DNA of 64,000 nt, from NCBI RefSeq assembly GCF_020360975.1, contig NW_025408671.1, positions 6,262,001-6,326,000 on the forward strand, written 5' to 3'. Source of the DNA: Hirsutella rhossiliensis (lineage: Eukaryota > Ascomycota > Sordariomycetes > Hypocreales > Ophiocordycipitaceae). Positions 11,569 through 24,098 of the stretch are shown here, piece by piece (position 1 is the stretch's first letter; the number at the start of each line of letters is the position of its first letter). The position numbers and the translations under genes are program-made. The notes below the pieces were generated by a model. The model ran no database searches, had not been told where the DNA came from, and was given only the letters and a program-made list of their open reading frames with translations.

Positions 11569-14500
11569 ATGAGCTCAGCTCTAGATCTTGATGGCTCTTC
11601 CAAGGGCACCGTGCTCAACGGCCCTTGCGACTGGAAACAATGGATTTCTATCATCAAGAAATTCGCCACGTCCCACAGTCTTTGGGACTTTCTGGACCCT
11701 GCCGTCAAGGAGGGTAAGCCGGTTCTTCAGCAGCCAGTTGAACCAACATTCCGACAAATCAACCACGAAGCATCTGATCTCGTGGATCTGACCTCGGAGG
11801 AATTTCGCCGTCTCGAATTCCTCCACACCCAATACCGCTCGAAGCTTCAAGGGTATAGGGATCAAGTGAAGGCACTCGCCAGCCTTCAACAACACATCGT
11901 CAAGACCATCGGCAACTACTACAGCACCATTGCCGAGGAACACGACGTTGCAAAGCAACTTGCCTTGCTTCAGGCTCGTGTGGCCCCAACCGACTGGGCA
12001 CTCGAGAGGGAAGTTGTTCAGCGTTATCGTTCCACCCTTCAGTCGCCAAACAGGACCAAGATCGAAGCTTGGGTCACCCAATGGCAGAAAGTCCTCACTG
12101 AGGCAAAGCAATTAGGGCTTCCTGATGTCCAGGACCTTCGCCCTACCAAGATTTCCTACAGGCTGTTTCGTCCATCAACGCCCCATTCACAGACTATTGG
12201 GTCAACAAAATGGAAGACGAGGCCGTATTCGGCAAGCCTGATTGGAAGACGGACTTCCCGGACGGCATTAAGATCAGTGAGATCTTTGAACGAGCTCACC
12301 GAATCAAGGCCGCCAACAACAGCAAAGGATCATTCGGAGCTGCCTTCCAAGGCAAGGGAGAGAAATCGGAGAGGAAAGAGGACAAGCCTAAGTGGTCTTC
12401 AAGCAAGAACGCTGATGGTGTTCCTATGTGTGTCTGCGGAGAATATCACCGCTTCGTAGATTGCTTCTATCTCATCAAATCAGCTCGGCCTGATGGCTGG
12501 ACTCCTGATCAGAAGGTTGAGAAGAAGATCAAGGAAATCCTCGACTCAATCCATGGGCAAAGAAGATGACGGAGAAAGCACAAGACTTCAAGAAGAAGGA
12601 AATGGAGAAATCGTCCGACTCCTCCGTTAAAGGCACAGCGTTTGCCGGTCTTCTACCAGCTCCTGACAACACACCGCCTCCTCAACACCTCCATCAACCA
12701 GTTTCTCGACGGGAAAGGCAGTCTACCCGCTGTATGACTCCTTTATCCTTGATTCCGGATCAGACACACACATTTGCAACAACCGATCCGTTTTCTTGAC
12801 TACACCGCCCTTGCAGAGCCAAAAGAGCTCTTTGCAGGCGATAGTCAACTTCAGATCCTTGGCTACGGCACAGTCCGTATGAAGCTTGAAGAAGGAGGAC
12901 TTTTTCAGCTCAACGAAGTTGCCTTCGTGCCAAAATTCCACACCAACATCGCATCCTCGACCGCTTTCTTGGGAAGGGATACAACTGGAATCCACTATCT
13001 GGACGCGTCTCTAAAGACGATCAGATTATATTTCATACGAAACGCCGCTTTCGTCAACCGGTCATCGAGTTCAACCCGATTAAGGAGGACTCACGCCTCC
13101 AACTTCACATCTTCATCTGCACCTCGCGCAGTGAAAACAGCAGATGCTACGCTTTGGCATAAGCGCCTAGGCCACTTGAACGCTCAAGCCCTAGAGCGTC
13201 TTGTTGAGAACACGACGGGTTCGAAGATCAAAGGCCCAGTTACCATCGATTGCACCGCGTGTTCCCTTGGGAAGGGAAAGAAGGTCGTCTCTCGCCGAAC
13301 CCTCAAAACCGAGCCCCAGACCATTCTGGAGAATCTACGTTGATATCTTCAGTATGAACACCTCATTCAACGGCAAGGAAGCTGTTCTTCTTATCAAAGA
13401 TGAATTTACAAGCATGATCTTCATCTACCTTCTGAATGACGCGACACAAGGGTCCGTTATGACTGCTTTGAGAAACCATGAGGCAATGATTCAACGCCAA
13501 TGGAATCTCAATATTTGCATTATCCACCGTGATAACGATCGTTCTCTTCAGAGTGCGTATGAGAGCTGGATCGAGGAAAAGGGTATTCAAGATTAGCCTA
13601 CAGCCCCTTATACTCCTGCTCAGAACGGCGCTGCAGAACGATCTGGGGGGGTAATATCTGCCCAGGCCAGAACAATGGGAATTGATGCCAATTTACCATC
13701 TGATCTTTGGCCAGAGACTTGGAAAGCAGCAGTGTTTTTGCACAACAGATCGCCCATGCAGAACCACAGCTTCCGAACGCCTTTCCAGCTGCTTCATCAG
13801 TGGCTGCGAGACAACAACAGAGACATAGGCTACCAGCAAGACCAGCCTGACATCACGTTTCTCAAGGCATACGGCTGCAGAGCCTATCCTTGACACCCCA
13901 GGCCCTTCAGAACAGACAGAAGAAGGACCTAAAGACCGACCCTCACACAGAAATCGGTTATCTCGTTGGATATGATTCCACGAACATTTTCAGGATCTGG
14001 ATTCCGTCCACATCAGAAGTCCGAAGGGTCCGAGATGTGACCTTCAATGAAAGCATCTTCTATGACGGAAATGATCAGCCACCAGAACCTATCCCACAGC
14101 GCGTGGAAGTACAGCTTCCAGCCCACATCGAGGACGAGTCGGATTACGAGGAAATCCCCACTCAAATCGATGAACCTGAACCTGACCCCGTTGAGCAATC
14201 TCCTCAACCTCAGACCAAGGAGACGCCACCACGATTGTGGTACAACCCGAACCATCTGATCATGAGGACTCGGATGATCAGGATGAGTTTCATGACATTC
14301 AGCACCCATATCCGACACCGGACCCCGGTCCGAGTGACTCTCAGCCACGGCGCTCAGCCCGCACTCCAAAGCCTCGCAAGCTCAGTGCTTTTTCGACCAA
14401 CACTAAGGGTCAATTCCACAGCTCTTTCTTTCTCGGCAGAGAAGAAAACTTCACAGACGACACCTTCCTCCCGAACCTACGACGTATAAGGAACTTCGCA

Positions 14501-15220
14501 CCCACAGATTTGGTCCTCAGTTCAGAGAAGGAGCCCACGCCGAGTGGAAAGCACTCCAACAGAGAGGAACCTTCAGAGCGGTCCCCAGAGACCAGGTCAC
14601 GGGCAAGCTTTGCCACTTACCTGGGTCTTTAAGTATAAGTTCGACAAGCATGGCTTTCTTACAAAGTTCAAAGCCCGTCTTTGTGTTCGAGGAGATCTTC
14701 AACAGCTAGGTGACAAGGACACCTATGCAGCAACCCTTGCAGGACGTTCTTTCCGGATTCTCATGGCCATCACCGCCAAATTCGACCTTGAGACCCGACA
14801 GCTCGACGCAGTTAATGCCTTCACAAACGCCCTCTTAGAAGACGAGGAGGAGGTCTATGTAGCCTTCCCAGACGGATACTACAGACAGGGATGGGCTCTT
14901 CGCCTCATGCGAGCCCTCTATGGCCTCCGACGGTCCCCTCTTCTTTGGCAGAAGGAACTCACTGCTGCATTCAGAGAGCTTGGTCTTACACAGTGTCCCG
15001 ACGAACCCTGCATCTTCCAGAACGACTGGCTCACTGTTTTCTTCTTCGTTGACGATATTGTTTTCCTCTATCGCAAGGAAAACGAGGACGCAGCTGATGA
15101 GATGGTTGCAGCCCTCAAGAGGAAGTACGCGATGACAGACCAAGGGAATTACAATGGTTCCTTGGTATCAGACTCTACGTTGCTAGGGATCTAGTTTCTT
15201 TCTTCAGTTTGCACTGCCCA
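11569..15220 (+). pseudogene. Copia gag-pol, frameshifted and lacking RNase H
   Basis: Gag starts at ATG 11569 and continues in other frames to about 12600. The protease active site LDSGSDTHIC sits around 12751. The GAG-pre-integrase block WHKRLGHL is near 13155. Integrase has IDIF, HRDND and AAERSGG (D, D, E) between 13340 and 13660, with an in-frame TAG at 13594-13596. The GYDSTNIFRIWIP block is near 13960. Reverse transcriptase runs from about 14610, with AGRSFRILMAI and the FFFVDDIVF palm box near 15045. After a frameshift near 15145 a GELxWFLGIR-like stretch leads directly into the purine tract and 3' LTR, so RNase H has been deleted. Several frame changes fall near short homopolymers, so some could be assembly errors. 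Confidence 0.8.
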
Positions 15221-15242
15221 CTAGCCAGCACAACCTGGGGTA

Positions 15243-15509
15243 TGTCACACATAGGATATCAGCCTCCAACAGTCTGACCCCTATTCGCACAGTCCGTTTC
15301 CACATTTCCCACAGAAACTTCTAGGAGGCATCATCAACGCATCAGTGGCTTCCAGATGATCTGATCAGATGCTTCCATTCACTACCATTCCCTTCCATTC
15401 TCATATTCAGGCAGTCTATAAAGATCTCGCCTCTTTCCCACCTTAGATAGCAGAATCAAGAGTCTTCCAGTCCCTGATCTTTATGCCCACTTGCTCATCC
15501 TCCGTGCGA
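15243..15509 (+). repeat. 3' LTR of the young copia element
   Basis: A 267-bp copy of the 5' LTR with two single-base differences, both in homopolymer C runs. GAACTTC immediately after it repeats the bases before the 5' LTR and is the likely target duplication. Confidence 0.92.
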
Positions 15510-16652
15510 GAACTTCGTAGTATAATCCGATACTAAGATCCTTTATTAGAGTTCTTAAAGTTTCTATTTAGCTTCTTATTCCTTATTAGTTATTTTAAAT
15601 ACCTTTATAATAGCTTCTTTAAATCCTTAGAAACTAGTAAAGACTTTATCTATCTTATTATCTTATTGCGTTAGTTAGTTATTAAGAAAGTCCCTTATAA
15701 TAGGTCTAAAGTAAGTGCTATTTTAAATAAATAATTTCTTATATAGAGTACCTTTTCGACTAAGTCTAAGAGTTTAATAAGGTAAAACCGGTAGTAGGCT
15801 TTAAGTTAAGTAAGAAAGTCTTAAAGCGTGCTATAAGTACCGTCGAATAGTCCTAGCTATTTTAGTTTAACTACTTCTTTATAGTCCCTAACTTATCCGT
15901 TACCACCTCTATTCTTAAGTAACTATACCTTATATTAAAGGGTAATAATCTCGCGTATTATATCCTATAAGGAACGGTGTTCCTACTATAAATAAAGCAG
16001 CTATAATATACTCTCCTAATTATATAAGCTAATAAGTAGTATATTAATTATAGATAAAATCTTATATTATAAAGTAAGAATCGCTCGTTATTTTATATGT
16101 TATTATATATTAAACGGGTTGCCGGTTATCGTATAATCGGGAATCGAAGAAATAGAGCTAGCTTAGAATACTAGCTAAGACCTCTTAAGAATACTAGTAT
16201 AACTAACCTCCTTTAAACACGAATATTAATAGAACTAAGACACTTCCTAATATACTTAAGGTATTACTAAATTCCTTAGTTTTAGGACTATATAGCAGCC
16301 TAAATTTAGTCCCGAAAGGTTCTTCCGTTTAGCTATAATTATCTATATAAGATAGTATGTCCGCTAGTAGATAAAGAGAGGATTATTAACTTTAACACCT
16401 CTTCTATATACTAATATATTACTAATATATTCTATTAAAAATCCTACCTTATACTCCTTCTTCCCCTCTATTACGTAGTCTTATATAATTCCTTAATTTC
16501 CTAAAATTCCGCTTTTACTTATATACCTTAAGATATCTTAAGGCGATATAATAGCTCTAGAGTTAGTTAATCTAGTTTACTATATAGGTATATTAATAGT
16601 TATAATATTATTTAAAGTAACGCGGTATTATACTAAATAAGAGCTTTTAATA

Positions 16653-17122
16653 TATAACGACTAGTATTATTCCTAAGGGATAAACCTATCGAGGGGTTTA
16701 TATTAGTAGATATAATAGGGTATAGTCTAAGTAATAATAAGTATATTATATTAGTAATAAGTTAGAGGTTATAGACTATAGACTATAACTAGGTAATTAG
16801 AATTAGAGATAGAATTATAATAAAGATCTATATTAAAAGCTAGAGAGCTATCTATCTAAAGGAGTAAAAGTAGGTAGCTATATATACCTATAGAGACTAT
16901 CCTTAGATTACGGTCCTAGCTATAATCCCCTTCGTAGCTTACTATAGCTTACTTATAAGTTATACTCTTAAGTAGTAATCTATCTATATAAGGCTTACTT
17001 AGCTTATATACGCTCTAGGTAAGCTAAGCTTAAGTAACTTCTTATCCCGACTATTATTCCGAGCCGCCTTATTACGTAAACGTAGCCGGCTCTCCTACGG
17101 CCCGCTAACTATAGTTATAATA
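16653..17122 (-). repeat. 470-bp RIP-mutated LTR, minus orientation
   Basis: This is the reverse complement of 8853-9322, of equal length, with RIP-type transitions between the copies. In minus orientation it begins TATTATAAC and ends GTTATA. It stands at the 5' side of the minus-strand gypsy gag and is plausibly its 5' LTR. Confidence 0.7.
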
Positions 17123-20100
17123 GTAGGTAGGGTAGCGGGTAAGGTAAGGGCGTAATCGATAAAGTTATTAATCTTAATAAAAAAGTAAAATAAAGTAAAG
17201 GAGGATATATTAAATTATTTAAATAACTAGTAAGGGTATAGGTTAGCTTATATATAGGCTATAGTATATAGCTAGGCGCTAAGAGACTTATAGTTATAGT
17301 TATAGCTACTACTATTAATACTAATAATAATAGTATAGTTAAAAGGAAAAAGTAATAAGGGCGTACTAGTAAGTTATTTACCTCTTAGCCGCGCGCTAAG
17401 TTATAAGATTAACGTTATAAGGGACCGCTTATAGATAGAAGGGCGAGGACCTTATATAAAGGTATTTACCCTTAGTATAGGTCTAAGCGTTAGCTTAAAC
17501 CTTAGCCGATAGCGTTATAAGGTAAGGTAAGCTATATATATAAATATATATTTATTAGTAATAGGTATAGTATATAGTTAGATCCTATATAGCTTATTAT
17601 TATAATATAATAAAAGGTACCTATAGTATAACCCTTTACTTACTTATAATAATAACTTACTTTTACTACTTAACTTAGTAGTTAAAGTTTTATTATTATT
17701 AACCCTTCTTATAAGGGATATAGCTATTATAAGGCTAGGTAAAAGAAAAGGGATAGTATATAAAAGATAAAAGCTAGGACTTAAGGGAGAGGATATAGGG
17801 CGAAGCCCTTTATTTCCTTTCCCCTTAAGTCCTTAAGTTTATTACCCGCGCCTCCCTTAAAGTATAGTTATATATATAACCTACTCTTTTACCTTAAAGG
17901 GAGTTAAACTTATAATTACTAAGGTTATATAGCCTACTCTTACTATTTAACTAATAGTTATAAGTTATATTTATAACCCTTTTTATAAGGAGGGGTATAG
18001 CGGGGCATCCCTTTAAGTAGCTTAAGTACTATAGTACCTTTACTAGCGATATTATCCTTTAAGATAAAAGTAATTTTAAAGGTAGGCCTTTTAATAATAT
18101 ATTCCTTATATTAATTAGTCTTAATTTAGTAAAGCTATTATAGTTATTATAAGTTTAAGCGCTATAGTATTATACTATTTAAGGGGTAGTTTAGTAATAG
18201 CCTTACTTCTTAATAGTTAATAGGGTAAACCTTTACCCTTAGATCTTTATAGTTTCTTAACTAAATTAAGATCTAACTATACTATTAAAATCCCTTAATC
18301 TTAGTATATATAGTAGTACTCTTATTATTAGGATCTAGTAATTATTAAGTTTACTATAGTATAGAGATATTACGCTTTAATATAGTAGTTAGGTATATTA
18401 TCTCTTAATATATCTTCTAGCTATAATACTTACCTTAGTTACTTAATAAAGCTTTAATACTTTTAGTATATAAGCGCCTTTATTATACTATTAACTAGGT
18501 TATTTACTAATATAATCTAGCTAACTTATATCTAATCTTACTATACCTCTTAATAAAGCTAGTATCTATAAACGTTAACGTACTTAAGGTTTATCTTAAG
18601 GTTTACGCTTAATTTAGTTAAAAGCTTAATAGTTTAAAGGTTATTATACTAAAGCTCTATAGTCCCTTTAATACTAATACTAAGCTCCTTAATTAGCTAG
18701 CTAAATACTACTTATTCCTTAACTATCTATAAGAGTACTAATAATTTAGCTTTTATAAAGGACGTTATTATAATAGCTTACTTAATAGCTTTTTAGTTAA
18801 TTAGCTTACTAAGAAATAGGAATATATATCCTTATAAGGACTTCTTAGTCTTTAAGTTATTAGCGTATAAAGAGTCGGATATATATATTAGCCGCCTTAT
18901 TAGGTTTATTACTATAAAGTAAATATAGCGGTTTCTTATATAATAAAAGTAAGCTCGGTACTTATATACTTTATACTTATAGCGCGGCCTAAGGTTATAA
19001 TTATATTAAGCTAGCTTTCTAGCTATAAATATAATATCTAGCTTAGTATAAATTACTAGATAAATAAGCGACTTAATTAAAGATATATATTTATATATCT
19101 CTTCTTTTAAGGCTTAATTTTTATAGGGGATAAGCTTTTTTATTATTAGCGGGATCTTAAGCTTATAAAGGATATTATTATTAAGGATATAATATTTCTT
19201 CGCGGTCTTAAAGATATAAAAAGCTTATAAGAGCTATATCTTCTTAAGATCCTTATCCTTAATAATCTTAATACTAAGGAACTAGTATAGCTCTTCTATA
19301 TATATAATAGTATATTTCTTTATAATAGTCTTATATAGCTATTATTAATCTTATTTTTGCCCTTTAAGATATATTATAATAATATTATCTATAAAGATAA
19401 AGATAATAACGCCCTTATAGACTAGTATATAGGCGTCTTTTACGAGCTACTAAGCTCTTAGTTTAGTAAAGAAGCTAAATATCTCTTTAAACTATAGCTT
19501 TAAGGAGATATAAAGCCTATATAGTACTTTTAATAGCTTTAAGGATAGCATAGGTATTAAGAATCTTAGTAGAGGCTAGTAATAGACTTCTTAGTATAGG
19601 ATTATATATAGAAATACTATTTTTATATCGCATTAATCTATCTTAAAGTCCTTAAGGTAATAAAAAGCTATTAATAGTCGAAATATTTATACTTATAGTA
19701 TAGCTATATATATATCCTTATTACCTTTAGGTTATAAGTCTTTATAAACTATAATATATACTTTAAAGCGTATAATATACCTTTATTTATCGGTCTTATA
19801 TATAAAGACCTAATATAAGGGGATTAGAAGGTAACCTTTTTATTTAATAATAGCTTTTAAGATAGTCTTTTATATACCCCTTACTAAGTTTTCCTTTATT
19901 TTATAGTCTATAGCTTTCTTCTATTTATATACGAATTCTAAAGCTATTACCGCGTTAAAGGAGGTAGGGGGAGGCGGTATATCTTTAATATAAAGCTTAT
20001 ACTTACTTACCTTTATAATAATATTATTAATAAGGGATCTCTTAGGCCTATAAGCCCGTTTTCCTTTAATAACGTTACTTAGGTCGATCCCTTATAATAT

Positions 20101-23100
20101 ATCCTTTCGTTTACGTTATTCTTATATTTATAATATCCTTAAGCCGGCCTAACTAACTACTAAGTTAAAGGTATAAGGTTCGGACTAAGGGTTATCTTCT
20201 TAAACCTATACTATAATTATTCCTTTACCCCTTAGGTTAAGAGGTATATTATCGCGTTTATCTTAAAGAGATAAGTTAATTAATATAAGTATTATATCTT
20301 TAAGCTATATCCTTAACGAGATATAGGAAGGGTTACTAGCTATAGTATCTATTATAGGTATAGGAGGTATAGAGCTTAGTAACTCCGTATTAAATATAGT
20401 ATTAAGTAAAAGGGGTAATATTAAAATCTCTATCTCTAAGCTTACTATTTCTAGAAGGGAAAGATATATATATCTATATAATCCCTATAAGAGCGTCTTT
20501 AATCCTTAATCTTCTAAAGTATATAAGGGTAATAGGTCTTATAAGAGGGTAATTACTTCTTTTAGTATCTAACTATTATCTATATTATCGTTAGATAAAC
20601 TTAGTACCTTAAAGGTTTTAGGTTCCCCGCTATTTATAACGTTAGTTATAGCTATATCTCTAAGGATATTATAGCTATATATTTAGACTAGCTAAGCTTA
20701 TTCTTCTCTTTTTATATCGTAGCTTATAGACTCGTTAAACTATATATTAGCTAATACTATTAGTTTATTCTATTTAGTTAACGGTATCTATATAATATAT
20801 TATTAAGTAGACCTATAGCTTACTAGGTATTTAATATCAGCTCTTTACTTAAGGGGTAACTACGTCTTATATAACTTAATATATTTTAATACTATAATTA
20901 TTATTAAGAACGCTATATAGCTAATAACCCTTAAATATATAATATTTAGTTTAATATCTTTAATATAGTAATATAGTAGATTATTTTCTTTTATCTAGGT
21001 TTACTAACGCTTATATAGGCTCTACTAGCTATAATTATATAACTTAAAGGGTATTATACTAAGTAAGAATACCGCTATATAGTATATCTCTAGCTATAAC
21101 TTTTCTAAAAGCTTTAAGTTAAGCCTTATAACCCTTACTTTTTCCTTTACTATTACTTTTAATCTCTTTATATAACTATTTTATATAAGTATTAAAAGGG
21201 CTAACTATATAACTTATATCCCTTTATTAGTTATATAATCTATTTATTTTATTATTAAAGAGCTTTTTCCTTATTAGTAACTAATATAGTTATTTTAACT
21301 TTATACTAAGTCTTAAGTAATACTATAAAGTTATTAAAGATATCCTTAATACCTATTTTTCTTTTTATTAAGTAATAGAACCTTATAAATATATTTATAT
21401 AAGTAAATAAAGCAAAGTTCTTTTCCCCGTTATATACTATTATAGGGCTAAGGTAAAGGTCGAAGCTAACTTATACCCCTAGACCTTTAGGCCTTAAGGA
21501 TAGTATTTTTCTTAAGACTTCCCTCTTAGCTTTCCCTATTATATATATTTAATAGCTATATATTATAGGGCCTTAAAACTTAGTGCTTAAGTAGGCTTTT
21601 AATAGCTTCTTTAATAATCTTAGACTAAGATGCCTAAGGCGGCGATACTATAGGTTACCTACCCCCTTAGTTAGCGGCTTAAGCGCTTATATAACTATAA
21701 ATACCCTCTTACGCTATAAGAGTATTTCTATTATAAATTAACCTTTAAAGTCGGTTAGTTTAATATAAACCTCCTTTATAGGTTTTAAATAAAGGTATCC
21801 TAAGAGCTAGTTCTAAAATATCCCTACTATTATCCCTAGCCTAGCTAAGAAGACACTTATTAGTATTTCTAGGATAAAGTAAGTATCTAGTAAAGTTATC
21901 TTTCTACTATTAATTATAGGGATAACTACTATTCTTATTCCTTATACCTTAAAAGCTTAGTCTTTAACCTAGACTTTATTATTAGAACCCTACTTAAAGG
22001 TTCCTTCCTAGAACTAACCTAGGTTATTAAAGAGGTTAATATTAGCCCCTAAGTTATATATTAATTTATCGGTAAGTAACGGCGCCCTTAATAGCTATAT
22101 TTACCTTAGATAAAGTAACCGTGTTAATAGTCTCTCCTAGCCCGTTATAACTAATAATAGTATCTATTAGTTCTCTTCCTTTAAGGTAGGAATTAAGGGT
22201 CTAAGCTATATATTTTACTTTCTTATCTAGATAGTCCTTTAGCCGTTTTTTTAATATTCTATTTAGCTAGATTACTATATTTCTAGCTTAATAAGGGCTT
22301 CTTATTATATATTACCTATAATAAGCAGTAATTTTCCTACTAGCTTATTAAGCTATTAATATACTACTTATAGCTACCGTATTTAGCTTAAGTGTTTAAT
22401 TTCCTAGAGATTTAATTAGCGCTTCCCCTTTTTATAGGTAGTTATAACTTTTTCTTATAGGTATATTCTTAATTAAAGTTAGCGATTAGGTTCCTTAAGG
22501 GAAGTTAATCTTTACTATATCTTTCGTTATAGAGGTTAAGAGCCCTTATTATTATAAACTAATATAGGTCCTACTTATCTACCGCTATAAGAAAATCTTA
22601 TCTAATTCTTATATCGTTAAGTATATTAACCTTAAGGTCTCGTAAATCTATAATAATTTAGTTAAGCTATTCTACCTATACTTTCTAGTCTTATATACCT
22701 CTTTTATTAATAGAGGTCGTATATCTCTTATAAATTAGCTTTTTCTCCTCTACCCCTAAGGGTAGGGCTTACTTCTTTAATTCCCTAATTTTCTCTCTTA
22801 GGCTATTATATATTAGGGTTGCCCCCTAAAGCCCTTTATTAATCGTTTTCTTAATTAATTCTTCGAGTATAATTAGGGCTTTCTACTAGACCTTATAGCG
22901 ATCGAATTATAGCTAGAAACCTTTCTTAAAGTTATAAAAGGAGTCCTTTATATCCTAGTATCGTTCGTTATAGCCTATTTACCTCGTAAGGAATATAGCC
23001 TTAGTTTTATCTTCTCGTTAAGAAGGTCTCCCTCTAAGGTTAATAATAAATTACTCCTAGTCTGGCTATTAGGGCTATTTAAGCTCCTTTATACCGTCTA

Positions 23101-23454
23101 GGTTAGTATATTCTTAAATCTTATAAGTCTAAGCCTATAATTTAATCCCCTTAATTTATAGGGTCTAATCGAGGCTTTCCTTTGGTCTTATAAGATAACT
23201 ATCCCCTCTTACTTCCTTTAACGTTATCTTAGGAAAATTAAGGGTTCTAGCTTAATAAGTAATATCCTTCTTTAAGGGATACCTAATTCGTATAATTTAT
23301 ATATTTCTAGTAGTGCCCCTTAGTATAGCTAGGTACCTTCCTTGCCTTAATACTATAATTTAAGCGTTATAACGGCGTTAATAGCTCGTAAATAGCTTTA
23401 AAGGTAATATCGGCGGGTAAAAGATAATCTAACTATATAGACCGGGCTTATAAC
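17123..23454 (-). mobile_element. RIP-inactivated Ty1/copia element, minus strand
   Basis: Read on the minus strand through stops, a GAG-pre-integrase block (RHLSLRLLKKLLKA) lies near 21630. A copia reverse transcriptase palm lies near 19380-19415, where the expected VDD reads IDN. An IKII-K/DLKKIWLL-type motif follows at about 19240-19280. CpA is strongly depleted throughout. The 5' LTR (23455-23879) and its primer site lie upstream. No 3' LTR of that family is found near 17123, so the 3' end is truncated; 17123-18400 could not be assigned. Confidence 0.6.
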
Positions 23455-23879
23455 TCTTAAGTAGGGGCTTAAGAGTATAGTAAAAGAAATAAGGGTATAG
23501 AAAGGTAAATTTAGTAATATATATCTTAGTCTATCTATTAGGATAAGGGAGGGGCTTATATAGGTATAGTAACTATATATAGCTAGCTAAAAGAGGGCAT
23601 TAAGATATTCCTATACCTAAGTTAGGCCTATATAATATCCTTAGGCTAGGGGAGTTATATTAGTTAGGCAGGCTTCCTTATATATAACTATTAGGTCTAC
23701 TAGGCATAACTATAGCCTTTTATGCCTACTCTCCTTAATAACTATCTAAATAGTAAGTGTTAAAGGCCTATCCTTTTTAACTATCTAGCTATTAGGTTTA
23801 TCTTATATATATATAGGATAAGTATAGCTCTATCTATCCCTGCCTCGTACCTAGTAGATCTATCCTTTATCCTATAATA
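23455..23879 (-). repeat. 5' LTR of the minus-strand copia relic
   Basis: About 425 bp, in minus orientation starting TATTATAGGATAAAGG, the RIP form of the TGTTACAGGATAAAGG seen unmutated at 60476. Its other end abuts the half-tRNA-iMet primer site at 23441-23454, present in RIP form as GTTATAAGCCCGGT. Related non-RIP fragments occur at 44860-45110 and 60476-60635. Confidence 0.72.
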
Positions 23880-24098
23880 TATACCCTCTTTTCTTAATAT
23901 AAAGACCTAATAATAACTAGTGATAAATACCTCGGGGCTGCTCCTGCCCCTCACTGTCGAGCTCACTAAAGGCGGCGGCACGTCCCGCCCGATTCGGTGG
24001 GCCCGATTTAGCGCTTTCTATTATTAACTTGTAGCCAAGATGTGCTTTCATCATCTGAGCCAGCGAGTGGAAGAAAAAACTCGCAATACCATTCGCGA
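23880..24098. other. RIP boundary and 3' flank of the permease gene
   Basis: Base composition changes from RIP-like to normal at about 23930. The rest is the downstream flank of the permease gene on the minus strand. No gene is seen. Confidence 0.5.

Larger units (their letters stand above)
11226..15509 (+). mobile_element. Young, non-RIP Ty1/copia element nested in the gypsy relic
   Basis: The unit is 4284 bp with near-identical LTRs, a half-tRNA-iMet primer site at 11497-11510, a purine tract (acctggggta) before the 3' LTR and a flanking 7-bp direct repeat GAACTTC on both sides. Base composition is normal, with CpA present, in sharp contrast to its RIP-mutated host sequence, so it inserted after RIP had acted there. 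Gag, protease, integrase and reverse transcriptase are all recognisable, but the frame shifts several times and RNase H is missing. It is therefore not autonomous as read. Confidence 0.9.
9323..16652 (-). mobile_element. RIP-inactivated Ty3/gypsy-like element, minus strand, split by a copia insertion
   Basis: On the minus strand, joining the flanks of the younger copia insertion, a gypsy-type gag can be read: a YDRL/EE-like region, KENRLNNLLDYI and, at 10844-10885, a block with the exact CX2CX4HX4C spacing in which all four zinc ligands have become Tyr. Stops are frequent and CpA is depleted. The LTR at 16653-17122 lies upstream of gag in the right orientation to be its 5' LTR. About 3 kb remain after removing the insertion (11226-15509), so most of pol is missing. 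Sequence from 9323 to about 10180 gives no recognisable protein. Confidence 0.6.
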
